From Litoditis marina (lineage: Eukaryota; Nematoda; Chromadorea; Rhabditida; Rhabditidae), in NCBI GenBank assembly GCA_964036275.1, contig OZ038433.1, positions 11,337,446 to 11,401,445 of the forward strand: a stretch of DNA of 64,000 nt, read 5' to 3'. The notes beneath the pieces were generated by a model, which had not been told where the DNA came from, ran no database searches, and worked only from the letters and a program-made list of their open reading frames with translations. Positions 35,701-50,700 of the stretch are shown in pieces; within the stretch, counting starts at the first letter, position 1; each line of letters opens with the position of its first letter. The position numbers and the translations under genes are program-made.

Positions 35701-38608
35701 GAGAAATCTGAGGTTAGACAGTTCCGCATAAATCTACCCATACGAGATACGGCACAACAAGGGCTAGAGAAAAGAGAGCATAGAGAAATCTCAGGTCAGA
35801 CAGTTCCTTATAAATCTACCCATACGAGATACGGCGCAACGAAGGCTAGAGAAAAGAGAGCATAGAGAAATCTGAGGTTAGACAGTTGCGCATAATTCTA
35901 CCCATACGAGATACGGCGCAACGAGGGCTAGAGAAAAGAGAGCATAGAGAAATCTGAGGTTAGACAGTTCCGCATAAATCTACCCATACGAGATACGGCG
36001 CAACAAGGGCTAGAGAGAAGAGAGCCTAGAGAAATCTGAGGTTAGACAGTTCCGCATAATTCTACCCATACGAGATACGGCGCAACGAGGGCTAGAGAAA
36101 ATAGAGCATAGAGAAATCTGAGGTTAGACAGTTCCGCATAAATCTACCCATACGAGATACGGCGCAACGGGGGCTAGAGAAAAGAGAGCATAGAAAAATC
36201 TGAGGTTAGACAGTTCCGCATAAATCTACCCATACGAGATACGGCGCAACAAGGGCTAGAGAGAAGAGAGCCTAGAGAAATCTGAGGTTAGACAGTTCCG
36301 CATAAATCTACCCATACGAGATACGGCGCAACGGGGGCTAGAGAAAAGAGAGCATAGAGAAATCTGAGGTTAGACAGTTCCGCATAAATCTACCCATACG
36401 AGATACGGCGCAACGAGGGCTAGAGAAAATAGAGCATAGAGAAATCTGAGGTTAGACAGTTCCGCATAAATCTACCCATACGAGATACGGCGCAACGGGG
36501 GCTAGAGAAAAGAGAGCATAGAGAAATCTGAGGTTAGACAGTTCCGCATAAATCTACCCATACGAGATACGGCGCAACGAGGGCTAGAGAAAATAGAGCA
36601 TAGAGAAATCTGAGGTTAGACAGTTCCGCATAAATCTACCCATACGAGATACGGCGCAACGAAGGCTAGAGAAAAGAGAGCATAGAGAAATCTGAGGTTA
36701 GACAGTTGCGCATAATTCTACCCATACGAGATACGGCGCAACGAGGGCTAGAGAAAAGAGAGCATAGAGAAATCTGAGGTTAGACAGTTCCGCATAAATC
36801 TACCCATACGAGATACGGCGCAACAAGGGCTAGAGAGAAGAGAGCCTAGAGAAATCTGAGGTTAGACAGTTCCGCATAATTCTACCCATACGAGATACGG
36901 CGCAACGAGGGCTAGAGAAAATAGAGCATAGAGAAATCTGAGGTTAGACAGTTCCGCATAAATCTACCCATACGAGATACGGCGCAACGGGGGCTAGAGA
37001 AAAGAGAGCATAGAGAAATCTGAGGTTAGACAGTTGCGCATAATTCTACCCATACGAGATACGGCGCAACGAGGGCTAGAGAAAAGAGAGCATAGAGAAA
37101 TCTGAGGTTAGACAGTTCCGCATAAATCTACCCATACGAGATACGGCGCAACAAGGGCTAGAGAGAAGAGAGCCTAGAGAAATCTGAGGTTAGACAGTTC
37201 CGCATAATTCTACCCATACGAGATACGGCGCAACGAGGGCTAGAGAAAATAGAGCATAGAGAAATCTGAGGTTAGACAGTTCCGCATAAATCTACCCATA
37301 CGAGATACGGCGCAACGGGGGCTAGAGAAAAGAGAGCATAGAAAAATCTGAGGTTAGACAGTTCCGCATAAATCTACCCATACGAGATACGGCGCAACAA
37401 GGGCTAGAGAGAAGAGAGCCTAGAGAAATCTGAGGTTAGACAGTTCCGCATAAATCTACCCATACGAGATACGGCGCAACGGGGGCTAGAGAAAAGAGAG
37501 CATAGAGAAATCTGAGGTTAGACAGTTCCGCATAAATCTACCCATACGAGATACGGCGCAACGAGGGCTAGAGAAAATAGAGCATAGAGAAATCTGAGGT
37601 TAGACAGTTCCGCATAAATCTACCCATACGAGATACGGCGCAACGGGGGCTAGAGAAAAGAGAGCATAGAGAAATCTGAGGTTAGACAGTTCCGCATAAA
37701 TCTACCCATACGAGATACGGCGCAACGAGGGCTAGAGAAAATAGAGCATAGAGAAATCTGAGGTTAGACAGTTCCGCATAAATCTACCCATACGAGATAC
37801 GGCGCAACGAAGGCTAGAGAAAAGAGAGCATAGAGAAATCTGAGGTTAGACAGTTGCGCATAATTCTACCCATACGAGATACGGCGCAACGAGGGCTAGA
37901 GAAAAGAGAGCATAGAGAAATCTGAGGTTAGACAGTTCCGCATAAATCTACCCATACGAGATACGGCGCAACAAGGGCTAGAGAGAAGAGAGCCTAGAGA
38001 AATCTGAGGTTAGACAGTTCCGCATAATTCTACCCATACGAGATACGGCGCAACGAGGGCTAGAGAAAATAGAGCATAGAGAAATCTGAGGTTAGACAGT
38101 TCCGCATAAATCTACCCATACGAGATACGGCGCAACGGGGGCTAGAGAAAAGAGAGCATAGAGAAATCTGAGGTTAGACAGTTCCGCATAAATCTACCCA
38201 TACGAGATACGGCGCAACAAGGGCTAGAGAGAAGAGAGCCTAGAGAAATCTGAGGTTAGACAGTTCCGCATAAATCTACCCATACGAGATACGGCGCAAC
38301 GGGGGCTAGAGAAAAGAGAGCATAGAGAAATCTGAGGTTAGAGAGTTCCGCATAAATCTACCCATACGAGATACGGCGCAACGAGGGCTAGAGAAAATAG
38401 AGCATAGAGAAATCTGAGGTTAGACAGTTCCGCATAAATCTACCCATACGAGATACGGCGCAACGGGGGCTAGAGAAAAGAGAGCATAGAGAAATCTGAG
38501 GTTAGACAGTTCCGCATAAATCTACCCATACGAGATACGGCGCAACAAGGGCTAGAGAGAAGAGAGCATAGAGAAATCTGAGGTTAGACAGTTCCGCATA
38601 AATCTACC
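23735..38608. repeat. 82-bp satellite array, second block (about 181 monomers)
   Basis: Same monomer as 11968-16280. Monomer variants repeat in long order. The rare TACGACGCAACG form at 24841 and 35337, and the CAACGAAGGC form at 25341 and 35837, are each 10,496 bp (128 monomers) apart. The mutation TAGAAAAATC occurs at 36191 and 37339, 1148 bp (14 monomers) apart. The block ends within a monomer at AAATCTACC, joined to ACGCGAATGCGCCCC. No genes are embedded; open frames are absent. Confidence 0.97.
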
Positions 38609-39310
38609 AACGCGAATGCGCCCCAAAAACCAGGTTTTCGAACCTCCACCAATATATCCACAAAATATCAATAAATTAGTTTTTGTACCGCATTTGCATT
38701 GGAGCGATGGAATTAACCGTGGAGCGCAAGGCACGAGATTCGGTTTTTGTCAGACTACCTCTAAGATCATATTGGCCTGATCGAAAAATTTATTGGGACA
38801 CGAACATAATCGAGAACTACATATAATATTAGAAAAACAGGCACTATAATTTCATGAAACCTATTATAAATAACAATTATACTCGTGAATTAAGTGAGAC
38901 CGAAGAACGAAAAGCCACAACTCTCCTAGAAAACACAACAGAAAAGGCCAACCGGTTACACCTACCCTGACAAAGGCTAATACAAAATACAAAATACCAG
39001 TCATCAGCTACCCTAAATCTGACATAAATTAGACAAAACTAGAAAAATGCAGGTAGATTGCACTGTGACTGCGGTTAAGAGAAATAATAACAACACATCA
39101 GTTCTCATGAATGTGAGCCTAAAATCGGGTAATCACCGTACATGTCGAAATAAACTGAAATGTACTACAAAAGTGGTGAGAAAAACTACGAGAGGACAGC
39201 TACAAAAGCACAGAAAAAGTACTACAAAAGTATAGAAAAGTACAGAAAGTACTACAAAATTACAGAACAGTAGTAAAAGCTTCAGTAGGACCAGTGAACC
39301 CCGAAAAGAT
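38609..39310. other. Region between satellite and the duplicated cassette, no gene seen
   Basis: Begins with the dispersed repeat also found at 9235-9412 (to about 38760), then AT-rich unique-looking sequence, then ACTACAAAAGTA repeats (39170-39270). The same content follows the main copy at 42241-42917. Confidence 0.6.
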
Positions 39311-39834
39311 CTAGGTGTGTTTCGGCTCCGGCGCCACGACCAGAATGAACGCAGGCGGACCGGCAGAACTGGGCAGCGAGATACTGAAATCAGACCAGAA
39401 GTTAGAGAGAGAGAGAAATAGGGAGAGTTGGAGAACGAGAAAGGAGGGAGAGTGGCGAGAGAAAGGAAAGAGTGGGAGAAAAAGAGATATATAGAGAAAA
39501 GAGAGAGAGAGAGAGGGAGATAGAGAGCATTCGGAAAACGTTCGGTATAATTCTAGGTAGGTTTCCGCGAAAATTATCACGCGTGTGACTCGAAAATAGA
39601 GTACTCACCCGTTGGGAAATAGTTGCTGCAGATTCGGGAGTTGGAAGTTAGTCGTGGTCGGCCTGCAACAGATATGAGGATGACAATCTCTAAATCGTAG
39701 TTTGATCTGCATCAATATTAGAATTCGGACGATAAAGCAGTGAGACCAAGCTACAAAGACATTGGGATGATGCAACATATACCGTTTTGAACGGTTATTC
39801 CGAGCGCCTCCTATATCATCAAACGTATACTACT

Positions 39835-39960
39835 AGTAAACTGAAAAGTCACGTAAATTGAGCATTCTAATGAGGAATCGTGCACTTTGTTATTGCACGT
39901 TTCTGAGTTGTGCTGTGTTTAACATGTTTCACGCGACTGTGCAATTGACTAACGGTACAG
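39835..39960. repeat. Dispersed repeat ending TTTAACATGTTTCACGCGAC
   Basis: About 125 bp with words CACGTAAATTGAGCATTCTA, TCGTGCACTTTGTTATTGCA and TGCTGTGTTTAACATG. Copies: 1484-1615 (opposite orientation), 43437-43560 (duplicated block) and 61432-61560. Sits in introns in all cases. Family unknown. Confidence 0.6.
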
Positions 39961-40881
39961 TAGTCAACTCTCCGCAGCCTGCGACATCGCACAGTAAATG
40001 TCTCACCGAAACGTGCAACTGTTCACGAGCTTAATCTCACTTTCTGCCAATAATTGCACATTTTCCGTTTTTATCTTCTGTTCATTCAGCAAAATTGGCT
40101 GAACTACAAACTACAAACTACAACCCTCTGTCCAACTCACTCTAGTTCCATCTGACCTCCCAGTCCATTCATGACGTCATCCAAAGATTGCGGCCGAACG
40201 GGCTTCGGTGCAGAGCAGCCGGTTACCCCCTGCAAAACAAACTTCAAAATAAGTTTTTCGATTAAAATACTTGAAAATGAGGTGACAAATGTATGTAAAT
40301 CATTGAAGAAGTGGCAAAAACACGCCTAATCGTGAATCCATCAGGCTAATAAGCCGGTTAATTGAGTTGGAAATTCCGATTTCCTAATTCTAGAACACAC
40401 TAGAGAATACTGCAAATGAAAGAATCTAGCCTAGATTTTCGCGGACGACCCCCCCCCCCCTATATAACCTTAACGTACGTGCCCATATATGACCGTAACA
40501 CAGTAAAGATACCGTACCCCTACTTCAACGATAACGTACACTACTATATGAGCATAAACGTAAAATGCCCTACTTAACCGTAAACATAAAGTACCATTCT
40601 AAGACTAGCCGGCTGTTCGTAGACTGCCGGTTGTTCGTGGAAAGGCACCGTGTTCTGACCTTTCTTCTTCGGAGACTTTAGCAATGGCCTGCAACCAAAA
40701 CTAAACTAGATTGTGCAGACCTGCAGACAGAAACTATTTCAATAATCAATAAACCACTTCATTCTTCTCATATTCGTAGTCTTTCGTCGCATTGATAGAT
40801 AGTGAAATGAATGGTAAAACACCATAATTCCTAACATAAATTCTGATCCCGGAACCACCTGAATTTTGATGGGAAACAGAG

Positions 40882-41063
<182 letters not shown>

Positions 41064-41345
41064 GTACCTTCCAAAGGGGACCAGTTTCCTGGTAACCTCC
41101 TTCACTTCGGGTGGTCCGAAAAGGTCTTCCATTTCGGCTGGCGGCTGGTACGAGACACTTCCAGCTGGCTGGGGCAGTGGCAACTTATTGCCATTCGTTT
41201 TATCATTGATGAAATGAACGTGCACGTTTGCACGGTTCTCATGTGCACGATTCACATGTGCACGTTTTGCAGCCGTCTGAATGCATGAATAGAACAAAAC
41301 AAGGATACTGATTTGACAGTTAAAGTTGGACGATTATGTGTATGT

Positions 41346-42240
41346 GATACGGCGCAACGAGGGCTAGAGAAAAGAGAGCATAGAGAAATCTGAGGTCAGA
41401 CAGTTCCGCATAATTCTACCCATACGAGATACGGCGCAACGAGGGCTAGAGAAAAGAGAGCATAGAGAAATCTGAGGTCAGACAGTTCCGCATAATTCTA
41501 CCCATACGAGATACGGCGCAACGAGGGCCAGAGAAAAGAGAGCATAGAGAAATCTGAGGTCAGACAGTTCCGCATAATTCTACCCATACGAGATACGGCG
41601 CAACGAGGGCTAGAGAAAAGAGAGCATAGAGAAATCTGAGGTCAGACAGTTCCGCATAATTCTACCCATACGAGATACGGCGCAACGAGGGCCAGAGAAA
41701 AGAGAGCATAGAGAAATCTGAGGTCAGACAGTTCCGCATAATTCTACCCATACGAGATACGGCGCAACGAGGGCCAGAGAAAAGAGAGCATAGAGAAATC
41801 TGAGGTCAGACAGTTCCGCATAATTCTACCCATACGAGATACGGCGCAACGAGGGCTAGAGAAAAGAGAGCATAGAGAAATCTGAGGTCAGACAGTTCCG
41901 CATAATTCTACCCATACGAGATACGGCGCAACGAGGGCCAGAGAAAAGAGAGCATAGAGAAATCTGAGGTCAGACAGTTCCGCATAATTCTACCCATACG
42001 AGATACGGCGCAACGAGGGCTAGAGAAAAGAGAGCATAGAGAAATCTGAGGTCAGACAGTTCCGCATAATTCTACCCATACGAGATACGGCGCAACGAGG
42101 GCTAGAGAAAAGAGAGCATAGAGAAATCTGAGGTCAGACAGTTCCGCATAATTCTACCCAAACGAGATACGGCGCAACGAGGGCTAGAGAAAAGAGAGCA
42201 TAGAGAAATCTGAGGTTAGACAGTTCCGCATAAATCTACC
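41346..42240. repeat. 82-bp satellite array, third block (about 11 monomers)
   Basis: Eleven very homogeneous monomers, mostly with the GGTCAGACAG form and with a GGGCCAGAG variant in about every second or third one. It ends with one GGTTAGACAG monomer and AAATCTACC/AACGCGAATG, the exact junction seen at 38608. It separates the main gene's stop from the duplicated cassette. Confidence 0.97.
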
Positions 42241-44337
42241 AACGCGAATGCGCCCCAAAAACCAGGTTTGCGAACCTCCACCAATATATTTTGATTAAAT
42301 GGTCCACAAAATATCAATAAATTAGTTTTTGTACCGCATTTGCATTGGAGCGATGGAATAAACCGTGGAGCGTTTTTGTCAGACTACCTTTAAGATCATA
42401 TTGGCTTACTTTTTCTGTAGACCAAATCAAAATGTAAGCCCTGATCGAAAAATTCATTGGGACACGAACATAATCGAAAACTACATATCATATTAGAAAA
42501 ACAGGCACTATAATTTCATGAAACCTATTATAAATAACAATTATACTCGTGAATTAAGTGAGACCAAAGAACGAAAAGCCACAACCCTCCTAGAAAACAC
42601 AACAGAAATGGCCAACCGGTTACACCTACCCTGACAAAGGCTAATACAAAATACAAAATACCAGTCATCAGCTACCCTAAATCTGACATAAATTAGACAA
42701 AACTAGAAAAATGCAGGTAGATTGCACTGTGACTGCGGTTAAGAGAAATAATAACAACACATCAGTTCTCATGAATGTGAGCCTAAAATCGGATAATCAC
42801 CGTACATGTCGAAAAAAACTGAAATGTACTACAAAAGTATAGAAAAGTACAGAAAGTACTACAAAATTACAGAACAGTAGTAAAAGCTTCAGTAGGACCA
42901 TTGAACCCCGAAAAGATCTAGGCATGTTTCGGCTCCGGCGCCACGACCAGAATGAACGCAGGCGGACCGGCAGAACTGGGCAGCGAGATACTGAAATCAG
43001 ACGAGAAGTTAGAGAGAGAGAGAGAAATAGGGAGAGTTAGAGAAAGAGAAAGGAGGGAGAGTGGCGAGAGAAAGGAAAGAGTGAGAGAAAAAGAGCAAAG
43101 AGATATACAGAGAAAAGAGAGAGAGGGAGAGAGAGCATTCGGAAAACGTTCGGTATAATTCTAGGTAGGTTTCCGCGAAAATTATCCCGCGTGTGACTCG
43201 AAAATAGAGTACTCACCCGTTGGGAAACAGTTGCTGCAGATTCGGGAGTTGCAAGTTAGTCGTGGTCGGCCTGCAACAGATATGAGGATGACAACCTCTA
43301 AATTGTAGTTTGATTATTAAAATTCGGACGATAAAGCAGTGAGACCAAGCTACAAAGACATTGGGATGATGCAACATATACCGTTTTGAACGGTTATTCC
43401 GAGCGCCTCCTATATCATCAAACGTATACTACTAGTAAACTGAAAAGTCACGTAAATTGAGCATTCTAATGAGGAATCGTGCACTTTGTTATTGCACGTT
43501 TCTGAGTTGTGCTGTGTTTAACATGTTTCACGCGACTGTGCAATTGACTAACGGTACAGTAGTCAACTCTCCGCAGCCTGCGACATCGCACAGTAAATGT
43601 CTCACCGAAACGTGCAACTGTTCACGAGCTTAATCTCACTTTCTGCCAATAATTGCACATTTTCCGTTTTTATCTTCTGTTCATTCAGCAAAATTGGCTG
43701 AACTACAAACTACAAACCACAACCCTCTGTCCAACTCACTCTAGTTCCATCCCACCCCCCAGTCCATTCATGACGTCATCCAAAGATTGTGGCCGAACGG
43801 GCTTCGGTGCAGAAAGGCTGGTTACTCCCTGCAAAACAGATTGAAAATAAGTTTTTCGATTAAAATACTTGAAAATGAGGTGACAAATGTATGCAAATCA
43901 TTGAAGAAGTGGCAAAAACACGCCTTATCGTGAATCTATCAGGCTAATTAGCCGGTTAATTGAGTTAGAAATTCCGATTTCCTAATACTAGAACACACTA
44001 GCGAATACTGCAAATGAAAGAGTCTAGCCTAGATTTCCGCGGGTAAACATAACGTACCATTCTAAGACTAGCCGGTTGTTCGTGGACTGCCGGTTTTCCA
44101 TGGAAAGGCACCGTGTTCTGACCTTTCTTCATCGGAGACTTTAGCAATGGCCTGCAACCAAAAGTGAACTAGATTGTGCAGACAGAAACTATTTCAATAA
44201 TCAATAAACCACTTCATTCTTCTCATATTCGCAGTCCCTCGTCGCATTGATAGATAGTGACATGAATGGTAAAACACCATAATTCCTAACATAAATTCTG
44301 ATTCCGGAACCACCTGAATTTTGATTGGAAAACAGAG

Positions 44338-44435
<98 letters not shown>

Positions 44436-44713
44436 GTACCTTCCAAAGGGGACCAGTTTCCTGGTAACCTCCTTCACTTCGGGTGGTCCGAAAAGGTCTT
44501 CCATTTCGGCTGGCGGCTGGTACGAGACACTTCCAGCTGGCTGGGGCAGTGGCAACTTATTGCCATTCGCTTTATCATTGATGAAATGAACGTGCACGTT
44601 TGCACGGTTCTCATGTGCACGATTCACATGTGCACGTTTTGCAGCCGTCTGAATGCATGAATAGAACAAAACAAGGATACTGATTTGACAGTTAAAGTTG
44701 GACGATTATGTGG
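42241..44713. repeat. Segmental duplication block, proximal copy (R1)
   Basis: Contains the last five exons of the complete right gene and shares its satellite-side edge with 38609. Beyond 44713 the sequence continues through the rest of the TTAA palindrome, which is lost in the other copy. R1 therefore looks like the parent arrangement. Confidence 0.8.
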
Positions 44714-47700
44714 ACCAATCACGACGCATCGGTCCTTTAAACTGCATATGAAAGATGTATTGCAGTTTAAAGGACTGAACCGTTGGGATTGGACCATATA
44801 ATCGTCCTTCTTTAAATGGATCCTGTTTGGCAAACCATGTTTTATCGCTACTTTTCTCTGTCTACCCCATCGCTGCCTTATGTCTCACGTTACGCAAAAA
44901 ATTACAATCTATAGCAAAATTAAATAATAACAAGAACTCGCTAAAAAAATTCCAAAAGGAAAGACGTGTTAAATAGCAAATAAACATATTTTATTCGAAA
45001 TACTTCGCCCCGCCCACCTTTTTGCCAACTACTCGCCAGCGGTCAATACCAATAAACGAGACTTTGTTGTATTCGGGAGTAATTCGAGTCTTTGACCAGA
45101 CTGGATGACATACTTCCACCGGCCTGCAAAAGTTGTATTTGAACACCATTAGTCAACCAAAACGCAAAAAAATCCCCAACGGAAGTGAAAATTTCCTAAA
45201 ATCATTTCACAAGAAATCAAACAGTTTCCCAGTCGTTCTGGATATTCGGTCCAATTTGAAAAAGCCTAATATCCCTTCATCACCGAAACCAGAACATCTA
45301 ACTTTCATTCTCATTAAAGCAGGACGATTATGTGAACGAATCCTGTGTCATCGGTCCTTTATACTGCAATTGAAAAATATATTGCAGTTTAAAGGACTGA
45401 AGCGTTGGGATTGAACCACATAATCTGAACCACTTTTTTAAAGAAACTAACGTTGATTCCGGGCCCAAAACCCCATGAATAGACTGATTTGGCTCCGTTT
45501 TGTACTCGACCAAGTCTTCAATCGAGATCGGACGTGCTACAGCGGATTCGGCTTGAGCCGCCAACAGAGCATTTAGCCGAGATTCCTGGAAACCGAACCG
45601 ATTTAACACATGATTCTCGGTTATTTTGCCATCGTTTCATACATTTCTTTTGCATCTTTGGTGAGATGAAAATTTTATTTATTTTATTTTTTCTACCTAT
45701 TCTACTCTATGGTCCAATAACCTTAAGCAGATGAAAGATAATTCGAACAACTCAAAAGCGGAAATACCTCTCCCTTTTGAGACGTTGATTGTCTAAGATG
45801 ATGGGTTTCATGTCGATTACCCCCCTCGACTGCAAGAGGTCAATTCAATTAGCGAGACAACCAGTAGAATGGTACCCGGGGTAGGTAAGCGGTATGTCTT
45901 TGAATGGCGGCAAGCGTTTGATTATGTTCTGCGCATCCCTAATTGGCATACTATCTAACAGGGAGCGGAATTTGAAAATAAAAGTTACCTTACTAGTTAC
46001 ACTGTAATTCTCAAAGTAAACGGAAACTTGTAGTGAATACATCATTTCAAAGCATGGGGACTCAGGAAAACGATCACATGTTTTGTAGATGCTGTAGTTT
46101 TTCCTTGTAGTGTGTAAATAAGGGTAAGCTCATGTAAAGTGATACAAACTTAGAGAATAAGAAAAAAGAGTATGAAAAGTGGTACGTTTTGCCTCTACCC
46201 CAAACTCAGTCGAATGCAGTGTTCCGGATGGAGCTAAACTTTCAGTTAATAACTAATCCTACCACCACACTTCGAAGGAACTTCATCAGGGTTATGAATA
46301 GAGCCGAAGGTTTGCAATTTAACAGTGAATATTTACATTTAAGAAATAGAAGAGTTCTGACGCTAGTCAAAAATGCTAGGGAAGCTTTCATATAATCCGT
46401 TTCTATTCTACGTGACTTACATAACTAACTCGTGCTCAGAGTTTCCGTTTGAAAAAAAATTGAAAAAAGACAGAGCGATAAAGTTGTGAGAAAGTGTTAT
46501 GTAGAGTCTGGATCAACGCCACTAGGTAATTTTATGTTGTTCAACCTGAGGTGCGAATTCGTAGCCAACTCCGTACGACACCCCACTTCAGCAGGCCATA
46601 TGGGCGCGAAACTATCGTAAATCAAAATTTTTACTACGATAGCACGTAGTCAAGAACATTCCAAGATTGTGCATCTTTCGTTGGTTTGCCTAATGTTCAG
46701 AGGGGCTCCAACCTGGAATGTTGATTTCACATAAAGCTCGTCGATTGTTGAAGCGAGTAAGCAAGTGTAGTTCAAGATAAACTACAGTTGCAACCCCAAC
46801 CAGTACACTTGTTCGGACAACATAGCGTTCTGCTCTAGGTATTACATTGTTAGCAGCGTAGATTTTTAGCGGATCACTCATATCTAAATCAACTACAACG
46901 AACACCAATAACGCTTAGTCAGTAGTGGTCTCATCAAAGTTTTTTGAAAGTTCAACCGTCGTAATAGTCTCAATTGGTGGGTCAGTAACCGCGATCGGCT
47001 TGTACGGTTCTTAGATTGAACGTAAGCACACTTAGTCTCGTCTCATTGACTTTAGTTTGATATAGGTCGGTTGATGTAGGACTAGCACAAAAATATCCTA
47101 TAATGTTTGTATGCGTTGCTCTTTCATGATGATCAGCAACTAAATTTTCAGTGATGATAAACATAAGCGGCTTGGTTTTGTTTATTCGTGAAGGAAAGTG
47201 TGCGATAATCCAGAAGACTTACCACAAAAATAAAAATAAACATTTGTTATTCAATCATTACGATGAAATGATTTCTCTATTCAACCCGGTATGTTATTGA
47301 CCAAATAATAGATCAGTTAAACATTAACCAGGTTACTTGGTTAACCCTTTTGTTAACCACTTGTTAACGGTTAACCCCTAATTTCCCCCAAAAGACATTG
47401 TAGAAAAAAGGGTCAACAAAAGGGTTAACCAGTTAAATCGGGTAAGGTTTCCTGATAGGGTTGACGAAATACCGGGTTCCTGATGGAATTGGCCTTCCTA
47501 TGAACTCCATTTGAAAAGTTATGAAACCAGAAAATAATTCTCAAAAAATGAACAGTTCTCATTTACCGAACTACCGTAGTTAAAGTATTAATAATGACAG
47601 TCTCGCGCCCAAATATTCTTATCTTGATGGAACGCTAAAGTTCGGTATTCCGTATTTTGTACACGCACGATGGTAAAGTGCTGAATGTTATATATTTACT

Positions 47701-50700
47701 GAAATGATTCAAGAATCATTTCATAACGTTTGTACTATATTTTCGCAGCTTTTAACTGTGTGATTGTCATAGGTAACTATAGAGTAGTTCAAAAATGTAT
47801 CGCTCACCCTATAAGATTTCTAAGTAATCTTTTACGCTCTGTGACTTAATAAATGTACACTAGCTAGCTTTTCATTACCATGACTGTCACCCCTGGTACC
47901 AATTATGAGAGACGACCATCGAACACCTCTGGTGCTAATTAAGAGAGCCGACCATCAGGGGGTGAAGGAAGGGGGGGAATCGACGTAAGACCAAGATGAT
48001 GATATCGATTTGCGAATAAATCTGTTCTATTCTAACTAGAAACTAGTTGAAAATCTTCAAAACTATCAAGAAACGGACAATAGCTTTGACTAACAGCGGT
48101 GAATATATTCCCTAGTCTCGGAACTTTCCGTTGTCCTTTCAGTGCCTTGCGAACAGCCTTTGCTGCCAGGCCCTCAGCTGCCAGAAGTTTCGAATAGAAG
48201 ACCCTGGAAGGAATCATTGATGGGATACTGTAGGTTCGACGATTCGAAGAGTTAAAAAAGTAAGACTATGTTATGCTACAGGATCTGGTCCCTAATGGGT
48301 CAGAGCCTGAACACACCTAGGGTCCACGCGGTGTAGCGGTTTTATTATTAGTTAGGTTGTAATGCACCTTGGACCCAACCTCAATTTATATAGTACAAAA
48401 GGCAGGGGCTGAAACCCTGGAGTGCCCTTCCCTGAGCAATAACAGAAGACAACGTTACCGACTAATTCATATCAGACATGTTAATAACATCAATAAAAGA
48501 GTAATACATAAACTACGGTTATTATTAGGATCCAGACCAAGATAGATCCCAAAGAGACGAACCTATCTTGGCTGGTACAGGGAAGGGGAACTGGCGGGTT
48601 GACCCCGCCTCTCGCACTGATAGGACGTATGGTCCCGAACAGAGCGAGAGGACAGGCTCATGACACGCCACCCCTTTGAGTAGCAGGCTCCCGACTGCTT
48701 AAAAATAGAGAAATGATATACTAAATAAATTAGTAAACACAAAAACTACCTCAGAAATTATAATGGAAGGAGAGAGAAGGGAGCGAAAAACAGGATAACA
48801 ATATATGTATCGCAAACATAGACGAAGTTTTACATGACCGCTAGCCTGGCACCTCGACGTGGCACAATTTGTCCTGGGGACCCTTCTGTTCTCTACATTC
48901 GATCTCAACCGCGGTACCTGCGGTGGCTTTGGGATGGCTTGAGATCTGAAATTAGAACTAAAAAAATCAACCGAGGGCGGGAAAAATCGACCGCTCAACG
49001 GGTTCCGGCACTGAGGGAAACGTGACGGTGCGATTGCAACTTATGCCACATTCGATCCTGGTTGGCACAGAGTAGGCACATATCGGCTGATACGTCGCGT
49101 GCAAATTCCTCATGTTTCTTTCCGTTTCATCTTGGGATGTTCTTCATTTTCGGTTGAGAAGTAGACACAAACCACAAAACGAATCTTCTCTCGGCTTCAA
49201 GGGAACAATTGCGTTTTTCACGTTCTTCCATCTCGGGAAACCAGTATGACGTCACCATAAGCATTGGCTATACCGACGTTGTATGGTAGGCAGCCATGAC
49301 AGATGACACCAATGATGATCCTCATGCTTCGCTCCTGAACGAGTGCAATTGAGTTGGAAAACCAACTTCTTGACAGCAGTTGATGACGTATCACGGAAAC
49401 AACTTTTGAGCGTGGCAGAGACATCGTAGAAGCATCACTGTAGCGACCTTGATACACGAAACACGAAACGTTGTGGCGCAGTAGAAACAGTTCCTGCCAT
49501 TGAAAACAGTTGGTTCAAAGCGAACGGTTCGATCGAGACACTCCCGTTCCATCAGCGGATGTTCCACGCGTATTTCCGACCGGTGTTGAATAGTAGAAAA
49601 ACCATGGTTGAATGTTGTCTCCGAGAAGAACGTCCTGGACGACCTCGTGGCAGTTGAAATGGAACCGGGCAGTCACTGAAGTGGACTTCATCGAACATAC
49701 CGCACATCAACGGCCTGTTGGAAAATGCTGGTGTCGGCTATGAAACGTTGAACAATGCTCCGTGCTCCGAACGTTGGTTCACTTCGATGAACGTAGATCA
49801 TGTTTTCGAACGAAACACCAAGAAGGGAGAAGGAGGGAAAACTGGTAGAGCGACGAAGAAACAAATAAAAACCAACAAGCTAGAATGCGAATTAGTCAAC
49901 TGTAACAAAATGCGACATTACCAAAACTACAAACTCTGAGATCTATGAGCCAGGAAAAATTTAAATACCGTGAACCAAATATGAGACTAGAAATTAAATG
50001 CGTACAGTAAATGTTAAAATAGTGCAGCGTCCTACACTCGATAACTGATGTTAAAAACTGACAAAGCAAATAATTTCTTACCAATAATATATGTATTGGG
50101 AATGGTCCCTTTTTGGTGGTAAAATATTATTCCTTCGGAGGCTAGATAAGAGAAAGAGAATGGTCAGGGGTCAAGTGAGACAGTTACAACGTATCGCAGG
50201 CTGTGTGGTGATTAATGAGGGGTATTAGGCAGCGATATATTGAAAACAAAGTATATGGTATCCAGATGTTCATTTTGTGCTGGACTATATTGGAATATGA
50301 ATGGAATGAAAAATAATTTGAAGAAAGTGAAAGAATTATTTTGAAATGTAAAAATAGTTTTAGCACATATTTGCCACCCTGGACACATAAAGGTATAAAT
50401 AGGAAAGGGACGACCGGTCTCTGAACCCTAACATCCCAAGTTCCTAGTATTTACATAATATACACTCTTTGAGCGAGTCTTCTGCTCAATGTTTCCAGAA
50501 CGTTTCTTAAACTGTGCAAAGTTGTTTGGATGAAAATATAAAAGTGCACAAGTTATAGAAACAGTCTAGAACAAAACAACAGGCAGTCAACATTACATTA
50601 CAGATAAAAAGAAATGACTGGGGCGTATTAAACCACGTAGCTATTTTCCTACACATTCCTAGACTAACGCAGCAGAAAGGAAAGGGGTGGGTTGCAAACC

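Noticed and set aside
11968..38608. CRISPR array
   Set aside because: Whole 82-bp monomers repeat without unique spacers, and the surrounding genes have introns; this is a eukaryotic satellite.
46189..46395. Small plus-strand gene in the large intron
   Set aside because: A 68-codon open frame with no splice sites, repeats or recognisable motif; expected by chance.
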